Positions 1 through 8,269 are shown, numbered from the stretch's first letter. The stretch: 41,630 nt of DNA from Leisingera sp. ANG-M1 (GCF_000813745.1 NZ_JWLC01000036.1:1-41630), one strand, 5' to 3'. Notes: generated by a model from the letters alone, not told the origin. Numbers and translations are program-made.

Positions 1-914
1 GGCGCTGCCGGTGCGGCGGCAGCGGGGGCGGGGCGGGCGCCCCAAGGACCTGCGGGCTGACCCGCTGCCATGTTTCCCATCTGCTGGGCCAACGCCATGC
101 CCATACCCATTCCCATGCCGGCCCCCATGCCGCTGTTCGGGGTCTGCGCTGCTGCGGTCATCGCTTCGGCAGCCGAGAACTGGGTATAGCGGCCGAGATC
201 ACTCAGCACACCCATCTGGGTGCGCTTGTCCATCGCTTCCTCCACCGCAGGCGGCAGCGAGATGTTCTCGATGTAAAGCTCGGGCATCGACAGGCCATAC
301 TCGGCCAGGGTGCCGGAAATCTCTGCCGCGACCAGCTTGCCCAGGTCGCCGGTGTTCGCGGCCATATCCAGCACCGGAATGCCGGAGCTTGCCACAACGC
401 GGGAGAACTCCTGCACGATTATGTTGCGGATCTGATAGGAGATCTCGTCCATGGTGAACTCGCCATCGGTGCCGACGATCTCGGTCAGGAAACGGGCCGG
501 ATCGGCCACGCGGATGGTATAAGTGCCAAATGCCCGCAGCCGGACGGGCCCGAACTCCGGATCACGGCAGATGATCGGGTTCTTGGTGCCCCACTTCAGA
601 TCGCTGAACCGGGTGGTATCGACAAAGTAAACTTCGGATTTGAACGGCGACTGGAAGGCGTGATCCCAATGCTGCAGCGTGGTCATGATGGGCATGTTGT
701 TGGTCTCAAGCATGTAGAGACCGGGGGTGAAGACATCGGCCAGCTGGCCTTCATGCACAAACACGGCCGCCTGGCCCTCGCGCACCGTCAGCTTGGCGCC
801 GTATTTGATCTCATGGCCCTCGCGCTCGAACCGCCAGACCATGGTGTCATGGGTGTCATCCACCCAGTGAATGACATCAATGAATTCGCCTTTGAGAAAA
901 TCAAAAATACCCAT
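1..914 (-). CDS. SPFH-domain protein, YdjI-like (C-terminus cut by window edge)
   Basis: This gene runs off the left edge; 304 codons are present from the ATG at 914, which has an AGAGGA ribosome binding site 8 nt upstream. The protein starts MGIFDFLKGEFIDVI and reads as one SPFH (stomatin/prohibitin/flotillin) domain of the YdjI type, including the stretches YGAKLTVREGQAAVF and VKW-like SDLKWGTKNPI around residues 35-120. After about residue 240 it becomes Met/Gly-rich (GMGAGMGMGMGMAL) and then Ala/Pro-rich. Members of this family usually carry a C-terminal zinc ribbon or short helical domain, which would lie outside the window. It is the last visible gene of the operon starting at 4066, 26 nt after the DUF2927 gene. 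SPFH proteins scaffold membrane microdomains; a role in envelope stress is inferred from its TelA and XpaC neighbours. Confidence 0.85.
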   Translation of the reverse strand, partial: MGIFDFLKGEFIDVIHWVDDTHDTMVWRFEREGHEIKYGAKLTVREGQAAVFVHEGQLADVFTPGLYMLETNNMPIMTTLQHWDHAFQSPFKSEVYFVDTTRFSDLKWGTKNPIICRDPEFGPVRLRAFGTYTIRVADPARFLTEIVGTDGEFTMDEISYQIRNIIVQEFSRVVASSGIPVLDMAANTGDLGKLVAAEISGTLAEYGLSMPELYIENISLPPAVEEAMDKRTQMGVLSDLGRYTQFSAAEAMTAAAQTPNSGMGAGMGMGMGMALAQQMGNMAAGQPAGPWGARPAPAAAAPAA

Positions 915-940
915 GCATCAGGTCCTCTTCATGTGGCGGC

Positions 941-1858
941 CTACAGTTCCTGGCCCATCGCCTCACGGGCGAGAATGCGGATCACGGGGCGGGCCTCTTC
1001 CAGGCTCATCCCCGTCTTCAGTCTAGGATCATACAGCATCTGCAGCAGTTTTTCGTCAAAGCTGGTCAGCAGCGCAAATTCGTCGTCGTCGTTGAAAATC
1101 GAAGGCCGCGCCCGCGGGCTGTCGTTTCTGAGGCCGAGGCCTTGCGCCACTTCCTCATGCACACAGCTCTTGCGCACCAGGTCGGGGTGCTCGGCGCGGA
1201 TCAGCGCGATGCCGCGGGTATAGGACAGCGGGTCGTTTTGCGGCCCGCCGGCCACCACCAGGCAATAAAAGCTGCGCGGCGGTGCAGCCAGCAGCGACAG
1301 ATCCTTGGCGCTTATCGCGGGCAGCAGCTCGCGCACCCGTTCGGCCACAAAGGCGCTATCGTCGAGGCTGGCAAAGATCACGTGGAAATTCGCCCGCGCA
1401 GCCACAGTGCTGACGGGGTGGCCGGTGATCCGGGCCAGCCGGGCAGTATAGCCTGCTACTGTCTGGCGGTCCGCTTCGCGCTGCTCCGGCGGCACCGAAG
1501 GCCCGAATTCCGAGGCAATCCGAACCGGACCGGCCCAGCGGCCTAAACCGCCGGAGATGCCCGAGCCGCCGTATTCGTCGTAAAACGCCAGCGCCTCGAA
1601 GCTCTCAGCCAGATCCTCGGCGTCATAAGGCGTGTCCGGCCCGCCGCCGTCAGTGCGCAGCAATCCGCGGGTCAGCAGATCGCGCTGCAGAGCGTTGTAG
1701 TAATAGGCCAGCTGGGCGCTGTCAGCGGAAGGAGTGTAGACGGCCGGTTCCGGCGCTGGGAGGGCCTGGGGCACCAGCGATTCCGGCTGGGCAAAAGGCA
1801 GGCACGCCGACAGGGCTGCTGCCGCCAGCAGGGCGGCACCGGTTTTCAGAACTCCCAT
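941..1858 (-). CDS. DUF2927-domain lipoprotein
   Basis: This encodes a 305-residue lipoprotein of the DUF2927 family. The chosen start gives MGVLKTGAALLAAAALSAC, a textbook lipoprotein signal with lipobox LSAC and acylated Cys19; an in-frame GTG seven codons upstream would only add VVWAQTH. The C-terminal half has the family pattern CVHEEVAQGLGLRND around residues 230-245, whose HEE resembles a metalloprotease-type helix, although no activity is established. The protein should sit in the envelope, anchored by lipid. It lies 26 nt downstream of telA and 26 nt upstream of the SPFH gene, so it is almost certainly co-transcribed. The molecular function is unknown. Confidence 0.82.
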   Translation of the reverse strand: MGVLKTGAALLAAAALSACLPFAQPESLVPQALPAPEPAVYTPSADSAQLAYYYNALQRDLLTRGLLRTDGGGPDTPYDAEDLAESFEALAFYDEYGGSGISGGLGRWAGPVRIASEFGPSVPPEQREADRQTVAGYTARLARITGHPVSTVAARANFHVIFASLDDSAFVAERVRELLPAISAKDLSLLAAPPRSFYCLVVAGGPQNDPLSYTRGIALIRAEHPDLVRKSCVHEEVAQGLGLRNDSPRARPSIFNDDDEFALLTSFDEKLLQMLYDPRLKTGMSLEEARPVIRILAREAMGQEL

Positions 1859-1884
1859 ATGTGTCTGCGCCCAAACCACTCCGG

Positions 1885-3075
1885 TCAGTTCGGCACTGCG
1901 GTGCCGGCGGTGTCGCCAACCCCGTCACGGCGCGCCTTGGCAGCGGCCAGCGTGTCGCGCAGCTCGGCTTCCATCTTCTGCAGGTCGGCCTCGGCAGCGG
2001 CGCGTTTGGCCTTGCCTTCATCGGCGATGCGCAGGCTGTCCTGGATGGTGCCGATCAGATCGGCATTGGCCTGTTTCACCGCTTCGATGTCAAAGACGCC
2101 GCGCTCCATCTCCTGGCGGATCATTTCGTTGGACTGGCGCAGGTTGGCGGCGTTGGACTTCAGCAGCTCATTGGTCAGGTCATTGGCATCGCGTACTGCA
2201 GCCGCCGCCTGGGCTGAACGCTGGATCGTCAGCGCCTGAGCCAGCTGCGTTTCCCACAGCGGCACAGTGTTCACCAGGGTCGAATTGATCTTGGTCACCA
2301 GCGATTTGTCGTTCTCCTGCACCAGCCGGATCGAGGGCAGGGACTGCATGGTGACCTGGCGGGTGAGCTTCAGGTCATGCACCCGGCGCTCCAGATCGTC
2401 GCGGGCCGCGCGCAGGTCGCGCAGCTCCTGTGCCTTCATCACCTGGTCCTCCTCAGCGGCGGCCTGAACTTCGGCCTCCTTGGCAGGGATCGCGGTGCCA
2501 TCCAGCTCCGCCAGCTTGGCCTCGCCCGCGGCAATGTAAAGGGCCAGCTCGTCATAGAAGCTCAGCGTCTTCTCATAGAGCATATCGAGCGACTTGATAT
2601 CTTTCAGCAGCGTATGCTCGTGGCCCAAAAGGTCATCGGTGATCTTGTCGATCTGCCCCTGCACGGTTTCATAGCGCGCGGTGAACTTGGCAAAAGGCGC
2701 GGCCTTGCCCAGCAGACGTTCCCAGAAGGTTGGCTTGCGCCGCACATCCAGCTCTGAAACCGAAAAGCCGCGGATCGCCGTCACGATGTTGCGCAAGCTG
2801 TCGCCCGCAGGCCCAACATCCTTGTTGCGCACATCCGACAGCATCGCCTGGCTGATCGTCTGCAGTTCCGCCTGCGCGGCAGAGCCGAAATGGATGATCG
2901 AATTAGTATCCGCCATATCGATCTGATCCATCCGCACCCGGATCGCTTCGCTGGCCTGGGCATCAGCCTGCTCCAGCGGCTGCACCTCGGCAACGGGTTC
3001 CGGAAGTTCGATGGCCGTAACCTCCTGCACCAGGGCTTCGGCTTCGGCGGCTTTTTGTTGAATGGCTTCGGACAT
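1885..3075 (-). CDS. telA: Toxic anion resistance protein, TelA family
   Basis: This 396-residue protein belongs to the TelA/KlaA family (toxic anion resistance, linked to tellurite and membrane-active stress). The ATG at 3075 (MSEAIQQKAAE) was chosen because GAGGAA lies 8 nt upstream; an earlier in-frame start at 3090 would overlap that site. The sequence is highly helical, with family stretches such as SVSELDVRRKPTFWERLLGK near residue 110 and a long coiled-coil-rich middle and C-terminus (about 150-390). It has no signal peptide or membrane segment, so it is predicted cytoplasmic. It is directly preceded by xpaC (18 nt gap), the usual pairing for this family. The biochemical role is not known. 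Confidence 0.88.
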   Translation of the reverse strand: MSEAIQQKAAEAEALVQEVTAIELPEPVAEVQPLEQADAQASEAIRVRMDQIDMADTNSIIHFGSAAQAELQTISQAMLSDVRNKDVGPAGDSLRNIVTAIRGFSVSELDVRRKPTFWERLLGKAAPFAKFTARYETVQGQIDKITDDLLGHEHTLLKDIKSLDMLYEKTLSFYDELALYIAAGEAKLAELDGTAIPAKEAEVQAAAEEDQVMKAQELRDLRAARDDLERRVHDLKLTRQVTMQSLPSIRLVQENDKSLVTKINSTLVNTVPLWETQLAQALTIQRSAQAAAAVRDANDLTNELLKSNAANLRQSNEMIRQEMERGVFDIEAVKQANADLIGTIQDSLRIADEGKAKRAAAEADLQKMEAELRDTLAAAKARRDGVGDTAGTAVPN

Positions 3076-3093
3076 GAACGGCTTCCTCACTAA

Positions 3094-3987
3094 TCAGTTT
3101 TGGTCCAAATGGACCCCTTCGCGCTGCAGCCGGTCGCGCAGCACATCAATTTCAATGGTCAGGTCCGCGCGGTCCTCGACCAGCATCTTGCGGGTGCGCG
3201 CGGCAAAGTTCTGTTCCAGGTCATCCAGCAGCGCCAGATAGCCGGCACGCGCCTGAGCATCCTGGCTGCGGGCATAAATGTCGGCGAATTTCACTGTCGC
3301 GTCGCGGGCGCCCCGCAGGTAGACCGTCAGGTATTTGCGCGCGGCAGTCAGGTCGCGCGGGTCTTCCTCGACCGTGCGGAACAGGTCGCGGGCAACGGCC
3401 TGGAACTGCTCAACCCTCGCTTCAACCGCGCGGTCGCGGGCGCGCAGGACGGCGTCTTTCATTGCGGCAAGGCTCTCTTCGGCCTCATCCACAGCGCGCG
3501 CCACGCGGGACTGCTGGAACTCGTCGATGCCCTCGGCGCCCTTGTCCTGCAGCGGGTCGATGCCAAAGGCGGCAATGTGCAAGCCGGCCGTGGCGGCAGC
3601 ATAGATGGCGGCAATCAGAATGCCGGGCTCTGCTTTCCACGCGGCCAGTGCCGCGCCGCCGCCAGCCAGAACAGCTGCCAGGATTTTGCGGGGCAGGGCG
3701 GGTTTGCGGGCCACCTTGCGGGCGTCAAAGGCGGCTTGCGCTTTCAGCCCCTCGCGCAGAAGAAAGGCGCCGCCAATCCACAGGCCTGCACCAACCAGCC
3801 CCAAAGCCAGCCCGGTCGCACCGTCGTTCAGGGACAGCAGGGTCAGGATAGCAGGCGGCACAAACATCAGGTTCGCGCGCACGCCCACGGGGTCAACCTG
3901 GGCGTTACGGAAAGATTGGCCCGGACGCGAAGCTTGCGGTTCTGACTGTCCTTCCGGGCTGTATTTGCCGCCGAAACGCTGTGCCAT
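3094..3987 (-). CDS. xpaC: XpaC-like membrane protein (5-bromo-4-chloroindolyl phosphate hydrolysis family)
   Basis: This 297-residue protein resembles the XpaC family, named after a Bacillus phenotype rather than a proven enzyme. A short polar N-terminus is followed by hydrophobic segments at about residues 40-75 and 98-140, predicted to be membrane spanning, and then a helical, charged cytoplasmic-type region (about 150-297) with features of a coiled coil. The start at 3987 has GGGAGG 8 nt upstream, inside the end of the small upstream frame. XpaC and TelA genes are commonly adjacent, and here they are separated by 18 nt. A joint role in membrane-stress tolerance is inferred from this association only. 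Confidence 0.8.
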   Translation of the reverse strand: MAQRFGGKYSPEGQSEPQASRPGQSFRNAQVDPVGVRANLMFVPPAILTLLSLNDGATGLALGLVGAGLWIGGAFLLREGLKAQAAFDARKVARKPALPRKILAAVLAGGGAALAAWKAEPGILIAAIYAAATAGLHIAAFGIDPLQDKGAEGIDEFQQSRVARAVDEAEESLAAMKDAVLRARDRAVEARVEQFQAVARDLFRTVEEDPRDLTAARKYLTVYLRGARDATVKFADIYARSQDAQARAGYLALLDDLEQNFAARTRKMLVEDRADLTIEIDVLRDRLQREGVHLDQN

Positions 3988-3991
3988 GCGG

Positions 3992-4066
3992 TCAGCCTCC
4001 CACGATCCAGCCGGTGCTGAGCCCGAGCATCAGGATCAAAAGGGCGGCATAGGCAATTTTCTGCAC
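3992..4066 (-). CDS. Possible 24-residue membrane peptide heading the xpaC-telA operon
   Basis: A GTG at 4066 with GGGGGA six nucleotides upstream opens a 24-codon frame ending in TGA four nucleotides before the xpaC ATG. The peptide reads MQKIAYAALLILMLGLSTGW followed by IVGG. It has one short basic N-terminus and one hydrophobic segment of about 18 residues. It resembles either a minimal single-span membrane peptide or a translational leader for xpaC. Its last codons contain the xpaC ribosome binding site, so translational coupling is possible. No family is recognised, and expression cannot be judged from sequence alone. Confidence 0.42.
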   Translation of the reverse strand: MQKIAYAALLILMLGLSTGWIVGG

Positions 4067-4142
4067 GCGGGTCCCCCAAATGGCCGGCAAGAATTAACTG
4101 CTGGAAATCTAGGGGATAGCGGGCGCTGTTACTAGGGGGAAG

Positions 4143-4170
4143 TCCCCGGCAAATGCCTCAGCGCCGGGGA
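4143..4170 (-). terminator. Stem-loop over the rluB stop codon
   Basis: TCCCCGGC at 4143-4150 and GCCGGGGA at 4163-4170 form perfect 8-bp arms with a 10-nt loop holding the rluB stop codon. No U-tract follows on the minus strand, so this could be a transcript-end structure rather than a classical intrinsic terminator. Confidence 0.3.
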
Positions 4171-5168
4171 TTCTTGCCGATCGGGCGTTTGGCCCCGCCG
4201 CGCTGGGCAGGCCGGTCACCGCGCGGGGCTGCGCCTTTGCCTGCAGGTTTGCCCGGGGCGCCCGGACCCTTTGCGCCGGGCCTGCTGCCGGGTTTGCCTG
4301 CTGGCTTTCCACCCGGCTTGCCGGTGCGGGAGCGGGTCGGGCGCGCGGGTTTTTCCTCTTCAGGCTCCAGGCCCAGCTGGTCGCGCACCACCCGGGACCG
4401 CAGTTCTTCGACTTCGCCCGCTTTCAGGTCGCCCAGCTGAAACGGCCCGTAGGACACCCGCAAGAGCCGGTTCACATTGAACCCGATGTCCTCCATCGCC
4501 CGGCGGATCTCGCGGTTCTTTCCTTCGCGCAATCCCACAGTGACCCAGGCATTTGCGCCTTGCTGGCGGTCCAGCGAAACCGTCATCGGCTGAAAGCGTT
4601 CGCCCTCAATCACCAGCCCCTTGCGCAGCGGTGCAAAATCTTCGTCCTTGGGCCGCCCGTTGATCCGCACCCGGTAGCGGCGCAGCCAGCCAGTCGAAGG
4701 CAATTCCAGCTTGCGCTTGATGCCGCCATCGTTGGTCAGCAGCAGCAGCCCTTCGGAGTTGAGGTCGAGCCGGCCCACCGTCATCACCCTCGGCATCTCT
4801 TCCGGCAGCTCGTCGAAGATTGTCTTGCGGCCCTTCTCGTCGCTGTTGGTGGTCACCAGGCCTGAGGGCTTGTGATAAAGCCACATCCGCGGCGCTTCGG
4901 CTTCGGGCAGCGGCTGGCCGTCGACCAGGATGCGGTCCTTGCCGGTCACGTTCAGCGCGGGGCTGTCGATCTTCTTGCCGTTTACCGAAACCCGGCCTTC
5001 GCCGATCATGCGCTCAGCCTCGCGGCGCGAGGCAACGCCCGCGCGCGACAGCACCTTGGCGATGCGGTCGCCATCAGGTGCCGCGCCCGCCTCGGGTTTG
5101 GCAGCCGTCTCGCGTGGCTGGGATTTCGGACCGGGTTTGCCTTTGGGGGATGCGGGTGTTTTGCTCAT
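4158..5168 (-). CDS. rluB: Ribosomal large subunit pseudouridine synthase, RluB/RsuA family
   Basis: This enzyme isomerises a specific uridine in 23S rRNA (by family, U2605 for RluB) to pseudouridine. The 336-residue protein has a basic N-terminal arm (1-33), an S4 RNA-binding domain (about 35-84, [20 protein letters not shown]), and a catalytic domain whose motif [17 protein letters not shown] carries the nucleophile Asp135. From about residue 270 it ends in a low-complexity tail rich in Gly, Pro, Lys and Arg, common in alphaproteobacterial members. The ATG at 5168 was chosen because longer forms run into the divergent tadA gene; the site upstream is weak, so MLYGSR six codons earlier is a possible alternative. 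It could also be called RluE/RsuA-like, but the length and tail favour RluB. Confidence 0.92.
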   Translation of the reverse strand: MSKTPASPKGKPGPKSQPRETAAKPEAGAAPDGDRIAKVLSRAGVASRREAERMIGEGRVSVNGKKIDSPALNVTGKDRILVDGQPLPEAEAPRMWLYHKPSGLVTTNSDEKGRKTIFDELPEEMPRVMTVGRLDLNSEGLLLLTNDGGIKRKLELPSTGWLRRYRVRINGRPKDEDFAPLRKGLVIEGERFQPMTVSLDRQQGANAWVTVGLREGKNREIRRAMEDIGFNVNRLLRVSYGPFQLGDLKAGEVEELRSRVVRDQLGLEPEEEKPARPTRSRTGKPGGKPAGKPGSRPGAKGPGAPGKPAGKGAAPRGDRPAQRGGAKRPIGKNPRR

Positions 5169-5229
5169 GCGGCTGCCATAGAGCATTCCGCTGTCTTGCG
5201 AAAGCGCGCAATCGCGGGCAGGTAGGGGC

Positions 5230-5679
5230 ATGGCTTTCAAATCGCATATGGACAAGGCACTGGAGCAGGCGCGGCTGGCGGCAGATCGCGGCGAGGTTCC
5301 GGTGGGCGCGGTGCTAATTGCTCCGGACGGGCAAGTGGCTGCACTGGCGGGCAACCGCACGCGCGAGCTGAACGATCCGACTGCGCATGCCGAGATGCTG
5401 GTGATCCGCGAGGCCTGTGCGGCCTTGGGCAGCGAACGCCTTACGGGCCATGATCTCTATGTGACGCTGGAGCCCTGCGCCATGTGTGCCGCCGCCATTG
5501 CGGCCGCGCGCATCCGCCGCGTTTACTACGGCGCCTCCGATCCTAAATCGGGCGGCGTCGCCCATGGTGCCTGTGTGTTCTCCCACCCGCAAGCGCATCA
5601 CGCGCCCGAGGTCTATGACGGCATCGCCGAAGCGGATGCCGCTGCGCTGCTCAAGGAATTTTTTGCCGCCAAACGCTGA
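5230..5679 (+). CDS. tadA: tRNA-specific adenosine deaminase TadA
   Basis: TadA converts adenosine-34 to inosine in the anticodon of tRNA-Arg(ACG). The 149-residue length is typical. The zinc-binding and catalytic motifs are complete: His53-Ala-Glu55 (TAHAEM) with the proton-shuttling Glu55, and PCAMC with Cys83 and Cys86. GEVPVGAVL near residue 21 is also typical of TadA rather than of other cytidine/deoxycytidylate deaminases. The gene is divergent from rluB with about 60 nt between starts, so their promoters must lie close together or overlap. It is expected to be essential. Confidence 0.95.
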   Translation: MAFKSHMDKALEQARLAADRGEVPVGAVLIAPDGQVAALAGNRTRELNDPTAHAEMLVIREACAALGSERLTGHDLYVTLEPCAMCAAAIAAARIRRVYYGASDPKSGGVAHGACVFSHPQAHHAPEVYDGIAEADAAALLKEFFAAKR

Positions 5680-5717
5680 TGCAAAACCGCATGACGCTGC
5701 GTCCCGGCGATTGCTTG

Positions 5718-5769
5718 TTGCTTGGCTAGGGCAGTTGTCCTACTTTGTGATTAGGTCAACTGTCCTAGG
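5718..5769 (+). promoter_or_regulatory. Promoter and operator-like dyad of the tetR-yciI-tag operon
   Basis: TTGCTT at 5718-5723 and TACTTT at 5741-5746 are spaced by 17 nt and form a plausible sigma-70 promoter. CAGTTGTCCTA (5732-5742) and TAGGTCAACTG (5752-5762) are 11-bp inverted arms with one mismatch across a 9-nt centre, covering the -10 region and the expected start site. A third related half-site, CAACTGTCCTAGG, follows at 5757-5769. This layout fits autorepression by the adjacent TetR protein. Confidence 0.6.
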
Positions 5770-5777
5770 GTCCGGAA

Positions 5778-6359
5778 ATGCCACAGCCAACTACCAAAGA
5801 CCGGATTGCAGAGGCCGCGGATCAGCTGTTCTACGAGCGTGGTTTTGAGGCGGCCTCCTTTGCGGATATCGCTGCGGCTGTGGGCATTTCACGCGGTAAT
5901 TTCTACTATCATTTCAAGACCAAGGACGAGATCCTTGAAGCGGTGATCCGCCGCCGCTTGGCCAATACGCGCGCCATGCTGCAGGACTGGCAGGCACAGG
6001 GCGCCAGCCCCGTTGAGCGTATCACTTGCTTCATCCGCATCCTGATTGCCAACCAAGCCAAGATCACCCTTTACGGCTGCCCGGTCGGCACTCTGGTTGC
6101 TGAACTGGGCAAACTCGACCACGGCGCGCAAGGGCAAGCCAATGCCATTTTCTCTCTGTTCAGGGATTGGCTCTGCCGCCAGTTTCAGGAGCTGGGCTGC
6201 GGCACCCGCTCGGAAACGCTTGCAATGCACCTCTTGGCGCGCAGCCAAGGGGTAGCGTCGCTGGCGCAGGCCTTCAAGGACCCGGAATTCATCAACAGCG
6301 AAGTCGAGCAGATGCAGGACTGGCTTGCGGAGCAGATGCCTGCTGCGGCCTCTGGCTGA
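5778..6359 (+). CDS. TetR/AcrR-family transcriptional regulator (YxaF/LmrA-like)
   Basis: This 193-residue regulator has a canonical N-terminal TetR DNA-binding domain: DRIAEAADQLFYERGFEAAS then helix-turn-helix ADIAAAVGISRGNFYYHF at about residues 28-47. The ligand domain carries YGCPVGTLVAELG near residue 95, a pattern shared with the YxaF/LmrA branch, in which a cysteine follows the first core helices. It begins nine nucleotides after the inverted repeat at 5732-5769, which suggests it controls its own operon. It is followed 20 nt later by a yciI-like gene and then tag. The inducer is unknown; a reactive electrophile or small toxic compound is one guess from the pairing with a DNA-alkylation repair enzyme. 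Confidence 0.88.
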   Translation: MPQPTTKDRIAEAADQLFYERGFEAASFADIAAAVGISRGNFYYHFKTKDEILEAVIRRRLANTRAMLQDWQAQGASPVERITCFIRILIANQAKITLYGCPVGTLVAELGKLDHGAQGQANAIFSLFRDWLCRQFQELGCGTRSETLAMHLLARSQGVASLAQAFKDPEFINSEVEQMQDWLAEQMPAAASG

Positions 6360-6379
6360 CATCCATCAAAGGAGACGAC

Positions 6380-6673
6380 ATGTATTTCATATTGCTAACA
6401 TTCGCCGCGCAGAAAGAACGCCTGGCCGAGTACCTCGAAGGCCACAAAGCCTGGCTGCAGCAAGGGTTCGCGGACGGTGTGTTCCTGGCCGCCGGCTCCA
6501 TGACCGACGGCGAGGGCGGCGCGATCCTTGCAGTTGGCGAAAGCGAAGAGGCCTTGTTTGCCCGCGTGGCTTTGGATCCGTTTGTGTCCGGCGGTGTTGT
6601 TGAACCCGAAATCATCGGCGTGGCACCAACCATGATGGATCCGCGGCTTGATTTCCTGCGAGCGGGCGAATGA
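6380..6673 (+). CDS. YciI-family protein
   Basis: This is a 97-residue protein of the YciI family (ferredoxin-like dimeric alpha-beta barrel fold). The ATG at 6380 follows AAAGGAG and gives MYFILLTFAAQKERLAEYL. The family hallmarks are visible: a central His (GHKAW, near residue 23) and the DPF motif (LDPFV near residue 67), corresponding to the His-Asp pair proposed as the active site in YciI-like proteins. Most members have no proven reaction. The gene lies between tetR (20 nt) and tag (4-nt ATGA overlap), so the three are translated from one message. Confidence 0.85.
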   Translation: MYFILLTFAAQKERLAEYLEGHKAWLQQGFADGVFLAAGSMTDGEGGAILAVGESEEALFARVALDPFVSGGVVEPEIIGVAPTMMDPRLDFLRAGE

Positions 6674-7293
6674 GCCGCTTGTTCACTGCTGCTGATGGCC
6701 AGCCGCGTTGCGCCTGGGCTGGCTCGGCTCCGGATTTCCTGCGCTATCACGACGAGGAATGGGGGTATCCCGTCGGCGATGACATCCGTTTGTTTGAGAA
6801 GGTCTGCCTGGAAAGCTTTCAGTCCGGCCTCAGCTGGCGCACGATCCTGGACAAGCGCGAGAATTTCCGAGCCGCCTTTGCCGGGTTTGACTTCAATAAG
6901 ATGGCCAAGTTCGATGAAACGGATGTGGAGCGGCTGCTGCAGGACAAGGGCATCATCCGCCACCGCGGCAAGATCGAGGCGGTGATCAACAACGCCGCCC
7001 GTGCCCAGGAACTGGTGGCCGAGGCGGGGTCGCTGGCAGCTTTCTTTTGGAGTTTCGAGCCCAAGCCCGAGGACCTGCCGGAGCCGCAGACCGCCTCCAC
7101 CAGCCCCGAATCCGTAGCGCTCTCCAAAGCGCTGAAGAAACGCGGCTGGAAATTCGTCGGCCCCACTACCGCCTTTGCGTTCATGCAGGCGATGGGGCTG
7201 ATCAATGATCACGCCCATGGCTGCACATGCCGCGAACGGGCTGCTGCCGCGCGCAAAGCCTTCTTGCCGCCTGCGCTGAAGGCCGCTGAATGA
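6670..7293 (+). CDS. tag: DNA-3-methyladenine glycosylase I
   Basis: Tag removes 3-methyladenine from alkylated DNA and starts base excision repair. The 207-residue protein shows the family zinc site: Cys14 and His27 near the N-terminus and His181 and Cys185 (NDHAHGCTC) near the C-terminus, with the same 13- and 4-residue spacings as in E. coli Tag. The catalytic-region motif LESFQSGLSWRTIL contains Glu48, equivalent to the base-recognition glutamate. Its ATG overlaps the YciI stop codon (ATGA), so translation is coupled. The C-terminus is slightly longer than in the E. coli enzyme. Confidence 0.95.
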   Translation: MSRLFTAADGQPRCAWAGSAPDFLRYHDEEWGYPVGDDIRLFEKVCLESFQSGLSWRTILDKRENFRAAFAGFDFNKMAKFDETDVERLLQDKGIIRHRGKIEAVINNAARAQELVAEAGSLAAFFWSFEPKPEDLPEPQTASTSPESVALSKALKKRGWKFVGPTTAFAFMQAMGLINDHAHGCTCRERAAAARKAFLPPALKAAE

Positions 7294-7303
7294 CAGAACC
7301 GCG

Positions 7304-7321
7304 CCGGGCCGTCAGGCCCGG
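7304..7321. terminator. GC-rich stem-loop between convergent tag and MBL hydrolase
   Basis: CCGGGCC at 7304-7310 and GGCCCGG at 7315-7321 form a perfect 7-bp stem with a GTCA loop just after the tag stop codon. Further GC-rich inverted segments follow to about 7385. There is no U-tract, so intrinsic termination is uncertain, but the position between converging genes fits a transcription boundary. Confidence 0.4.
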
Positions 7322-7400
7322 TGCCCGGCCCAACGGGCGCGGATCTGCGCAGCGGATCCGGCGGCGGGCGGGAGCACCCGGGCCGCCGCAATCGTCCCGG

Positions 7401-8093
7401 TCAGAGCTCGATCGCTTTCATCACTTCCGGCTCGATCACCTCGACCCCCGGCAGGCCCTCGATCAGCTCCTGTGCTGACTGCTCCAGGATCGGGAAGCTC
7501 TTGTAGTGGCAAGGGATCACCGTCTTGAAATTGAAGTACCGCTTGGCGGCATAGGCCGTGGCCTTCATGTCCATGGTGAAATGCCCGCCCGCGGACAGGA
7601 TGCCGACGTCCGGTTTGTAGTAATCGCCCATCCAATCCATGTCGGCCATGATGTCGGTGTCGCCGGACAGGTAAACGGTCTTTCCTTCGGCGCGGATCAT
7701 GAAGCCAACCTCGCTGCCGCCAGTGCGCAGCCCTTCGGGCGTTGAAAAGGTCGAGCTGTGCGATGCTGGCACCATCGACACTTTCACGCCGTTCAAATCC
7801 ACCGTGCCGCCTTTGTTGAAACCAACGGTCTCCACCCCTTCGGTTTCTGCCCACAGTCCCATCAGGTCGTATTGCCCCACAACCGGAACTCCCAGCCGTT
7901 TCGCCAGCGGCAGCACATCTACCACGTGGTCGAAATGCACATGGGTCAGCAGGATATGGGTGGCACCGGCAATTGCCGCCTCGTGGCTCTCCTCCGGCAG
8001 CACCGGATTTCCGGTCAGCCAGGGATCCACCAGCAGCACTTGGGCTTCGGTTTCAATGCGGAATGAGCCATGGCCCAGCCAAATCACTTTCAT
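7401..8093 (-). CDS. Metal-dependent hydrolase, metallo-beta-lactamase fold (UPF0173)
   Basis: This 230-residue protein belongs to the UPF0173/YtkL group of metallo-beta-lactamase-fold hydrolases. The zinc motif THVHFDH (His51, His53, Asp55, His56) is intact, preceded by LLVDPWLTGNPV, and a second metal region SGDTDIMADM lies near residue 150. The ATG at 8093 is set by GGGAGGAG a few nucleotides upstream; longer frames lack such a site. The family prefers small ester-like or lactone-like substrates in vitro, but no physiological substrate is established. It is divergent from gatC. The ribosome binding site lies in CAAATACATCGGGAGG, weakly like the dispersed intergenic element described elsewhere in this window. 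Confidence 0.88.
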   Translation of the reverse strand: MKVIWLGHGSFRIETEAQVLLVDPWLTGNPVLPEESHEAAIAGATHILLTHVHFDHVVDVLPLAKRLGVPVVGQYDLMGLWAETEGVETVGFNKGGTVDLNGVKVSMVPASHSSTFSTPEGLRTGGSEVGFMIRAEGKTVYLSGDTDIMADMDWMGDYYKPDVGILSAGGHFTMDMKATAYAAKRYFNFKTVIPCHYKSFPILEQSAQELIEGLPGVEVIEPEVMKAIEL

Positions 8094-8269
8094 CTCGAAA
8101 TCTCCTCCCGATGTATTTGCCCAAAGCCTATCAGGCTGGAGGTGAAAAAGAATGCGGACGTGCCGGCAATTTCCGCATAGCCCATCATTGCGCGCCGGCA
8201 GCCCCAAGCAGGCTTGCAGGCAGGCCGGTGCGGCGGTAAATGCCTGAGTAACACGAGATGAGGGTTTCC

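Noticed and set aside
4270..4400. Horizontal transfer of the repetitive rluB tail
   Set aside because: The Gly/Pro/Lys/Arg-rich tail is common in alphaproteobacterial RluB proteins and uses the same GC-rich codons as its surroundings.
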